Assembly: GCF_900103635.1 (NCBI RefSeq)
Contig: NZ_FMXK01000017.1
Coordinates: forward strand, 1-64,000
Reading direction: 5' to 3'
From: Butyrivibrio sp. INlla18
GTDB lineage: Bacteria > Bacillota > Clostridia > Lachnospirales > Lachnospiraceae
DNA: 64,000 nucleotides
Shown: positions 62,301-64,000 of the stretch, piece by piece
Numbering within the stretch: position 1 is the first letter of the stretch
Layout: the number at the start of each line of letters is the position of its first letter
Made by a program: the position numbers and the translations under genes
The notes under the pieces: generated by a model
Databases searched by the model: none
What the model saw: only the letters and a program-made list of their open reading frames with translations
Told to the model about the DNA's origin: nothing

Positions 62301-63533
62301 TTATTGTCTATTTACAAGCTTATTAAGCCTTTCCTCAAGGTCCTCGAAATGCTGATGCTCCATGAAGTTCTTCATGAAATATTCCCTAGCATTCATGCCA
62401 CTCTCATGGTACTTGCCTCTATAATTTACAAAGTCCAAAAGATATTCACCAAGCTCTGCGCTGTTTCCAGCATCTGCGCATCTTCCGCAGCGGGCAGATC
62501 TGATGATCTTCTGGGCAGCACCGTTAGCCGCAGCAAAAATAGGCTTTCCAGCCGCCATGTAGGTCTGGAGCTTGCCAGGGAGCGTATCCCCAATGTGGTT
62601 ACTGCCATCTAGTGTCAGCACGCAAGCATCCGCCATTCTGTAGAACTCTTTTGCCTCATCAAATAGCTTTGGACCATAGAAAATAATTATGTCGTCAAGC
62701 CCAAGTTCATGGGTAAGTTTTTTGATATTCTCAAGATTTGTTCCGCCGCCAACCATGTGGAGCTTCACGTCATTTCTATCCTTGAACACAGTCATGGCGT
62801 GGATCAAAGTCTCAAGATTCTGCGCATTTCCGATATTTCCGATAAACACAAAGTCGCAGGTATTTCCAGTCTCGATATCCTTCCTAGGATCAATATCAAG
62901 GAGCTTGAGGTCCCCGTACTGAGGCAGATAGCTCATCTTTGACCTTGGAATTCCGTTGACCTTCTCCATATATTCAAAGAAAGGCTCCGAAGAAACCGCA
63001 ATGTGATCGCATTCTTTGTATATCTTCTTGGTCCAGCTATGGATCATCCTGTAAGGGAGCGTTCCCTCGTTGATATGCATAGCCTTCACGCACTCTGGCC
63101 AAATGTCCATGCAATACAGGAAAAGAGGCTTTTTATATCTCTTTTTCAGATGGATCGCAGGAACTGCCATGGTAACTGGCGAAACCTCCCAGACATAGAT
63201 AACGTCAAAGTCGCCCCAGTTCTGAAGTCTTGCGCGGAGCGAACCAAAGAACACAAAAGACAGATAGCTAAGGCTCCTCCAGATTGGCCCGTGGTGCCTT
63301 GCTATGGTCTGAACGCGATAGACATCAGCCCCTTTATAGTTCTGATGTCTATTTCTAAAATGTCTATATTCTTTTGGAATTTTGGTTGTCGTATAATCCG
63401 GAAGTCCAGTCAGCACCGTGACTTTGTGACCTCTTTTGACCAGCTTCTCCACAATATCGTTAACTGCGTAGATGTCCGGCCAGAAGCACTCTGTGACTAC
63501 CAGGATCTTAAGCGGTACAAAATTATTTGCCAT
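62301..63533 (-). CDS. GT4 glycosyltransferase, WbuB-like (probable L-FucNAc transferase)
   Basis: This 410-residue GT-B enzyme carries LVVTECFWPDIYAVNDIVEKLV near the N terminus, TGLPDYTTTKIP near 47, and VIYVWEVSPVTMAVPAIHLKKRY near 110. LYCMDIWPECVKAMH near 140 follows, with CDFVFIGNIGNAQNLETLIHAM near 240. This set is typical of the WbuB/Cap5L group, which transfer L-FucNAc in L-FucNAc-containing capsules. It lies directly between CapE and CapF genes (2 and 17 bases), consistent with that substrate. Confidence 0.87.
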   Translation of the reverse strand: MANNFVPLKILVVTECFWPDIYAVNDIVEKLVKRGHKVTVLTGLPDYTTTKIPKEYRHFRNRHQNYKGADVYRVQTIARHHGPIWRSLSYLSFVFFGSLRARLQNWGDFDVIYVWEVSPVTMAVPAIHLKKRYKKPLFLYCMDIWPECVKAMHINEGTLPYRMIHSWTKKIYKECDHIAVSSEPFFEYMEKVNGIPRSKMSYLPQYGDLKLLDIDPRKDIETGNTCDFVFIGNIGNAQNLETLIHAMTVFKDRNDVKLHMVGGGTNLENIKKLTHELGLDDIIIFYGPKLFDEAKEFYRMADACVLTLDGSNHIGDTLPGKLQTYMAAGKPIFAAANGAAQKIIRSARCGRCADAGNSAELGEYLLDFVNYRGKYHESGMNAREYFMKNFMEHQHFEDLEERLNKLVNRQ

Positions 63534-63535
63534 AA

Positions 63536-64000
63536 TTATTTGTTTTTACGTTTCTCAAGTTCTTCCTGAACATACTTGGTTGTAAGGAGCTTTTGTACTG
63601 TGCCCTCAACGTCGAGTCTGACTGTGTTGTGGCTTGTGTAAGCCTCGTCTGCTGCTGTGTGAACTTCGCCGTCAACGTAGAACTTGTCGTAGTTGAGGTC
63701 TCTTGCGTCGGCAACAACTCTGTAATAGTCGCCCATATCCTCTGCGCGGAGTCTCTCCTCTTTTGTCAAAAGAGTCTCATACAGCTTCTCACCGTGTCTA
63801 GAACCGATGATCTTGGTCTCTGTCTCGCCAAAGAGCTGCTGAACAGCCTTAGCAAGGTCGCCAATAGTTGACGCATCTGCCTTCTGGATGAAAAGATCTC
63901 CAGGATTGCCGTGTGTAAACGCAAACATAACGAGGTCAACGGCCTCATCAAGGTTCATCATGAATCTTGTCATGTTAGGGTCTGTGATGGTAATAGGATG
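63536..64000 (-). CDS. capE: CapE-like UDP-GlcNAc 4,6-dehydratase/5-epimerase (partial)
   Basis: The last 154 codons of a CapE/FnlA-type SDR are in the window, and the rest lies beyond 64000. Visible features are TRFMMNLDEAVDLVMFAF, GDLFIQKADASTIGDLAKAV, and the C-terminal IIGSRHGEKLYETLLTKEE, which are typical of CapE. The enzyme converts UDP-GlcNAc to the 2-acetamido-2,6-dideoxy-4-keto-L-arabino sugar, the first step to UDP-L-FucNAc. The frame is open through the window end. Confidence 0.9.
   Translation of the reverse strand, partial: HPITITDPNMTRFMMNLDEAVDLVMFAFTHGNPGDLFIQKADASTIGDLAKAVQQLFGETETKIIGSRHGEKLYETLLTKEERLRAEDMGDYYRVVADARDLNYDKFYVDGEVHTAADEAYTSHNTVRLDVEGTVQKLLTTKYVQEELEKRKNK

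Overview
The window looks like a chromosomal segment of an anaerobic, low-GC, Gram-positive bacterium, most likely a Lachnospiraceae member near Butyrivibrio or Pseudobutyrivibrio. This is inferred from overall gene content: a small rubredoxin, a flavin-reductase/rubredoxin fusion, an AAA-ATPase/PD-(D/E)XK protein of a type common in gut and rumen Clostridia, strong AGGAGG ribosome sites, and AT-rich spacers. No rRNA, tRNA or CRISPR array was seen.

Layout. (1) 1-1782: an IS1634-like element whose right end cuts a membrane-protein gene. (2) 2.5-19.1 kb, all minus strand: a surface-polysaccharide locus. Reading in the direction of transcription it holds an acyltransferase, two large membrane proteins, a CMP-sugar/aldolase/phosphatase/TPP-enzyme cassette, an ABC exporter, a sulfotransferase-like gene, a GT4, a YdcF-like protein, another large membrane protein, a polyprenyl-phosphate type GT2 and a DUF2304 protein. 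(3) 19.1-29.0 kb: an AT-rich accessory island of likely defence genes. These are a DUF262 / DUF3696-ATPase / unknown trio, a GHKL-ATPase fused to a PD-(D/E)XK-like domain, a Cys/His protein, an ImmA/IrrE-like peptidase with a membrane partner, remnants of a STAND NTPase and of an acyltransferase, and a HEPN-like protein. (4) 29.0-31.5 kb: GT2, GT4 and GNAT genes with visibly higher GC. (5) 32.6-38.8 kb: a broken PIN-like gene and two same-orientation copies of an IS3-family element. The copies bracket a four-gene operon (HNH, RES, CD-NTase, SLATT) that looks like CBASS with two extra genes. (6) 38.8-40.1 kb: a toxin-antitoxin-SecB chaperone (TAC) module. (7) 40.3-48.7 kb: acyltransferase, Fic protein, a small membrane-protein/rhomboid operon, an Abi-type gene, a candidate small RNA, a rubredoxin-fused flavin reductase, and an XRE-AAA-PD-(D/E)XK protein. 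(8) 48.7-64 kb: a second polysaccharide region with glycosyltransferases, a FdtA/QdtA-like ketoisomerase, large membrane proteins, and CapE/CapF-like L-FucNAc genes. It is interrupted by a frameshifted polymorphic toxin with an Imm30-like partner and by a rubredoxin.

Working together: the two glycan regions probably build a sulfated and/or acylated, amino-sugar-containing surface polymer. The CMP-transferase, DRE-TIM aldolase, KdsC-like phosphatase and acetolactate-synthase-like cassette suggests an unusual CMP-activated acidic or branched sugar. The TPP gene of that cassette is broken in this genome. Defence and toxin genes have been inserted repeatedly between glycan genes, which is typical of a variable hotspot. 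The main leads are the HNH-RES-CD-NTase-SLATT operon between IS copies, the SecB-type TAC module, the DUF262/DUF3696 trio, the GHKL-nuclease fusion and the CMP-sugar cassette.
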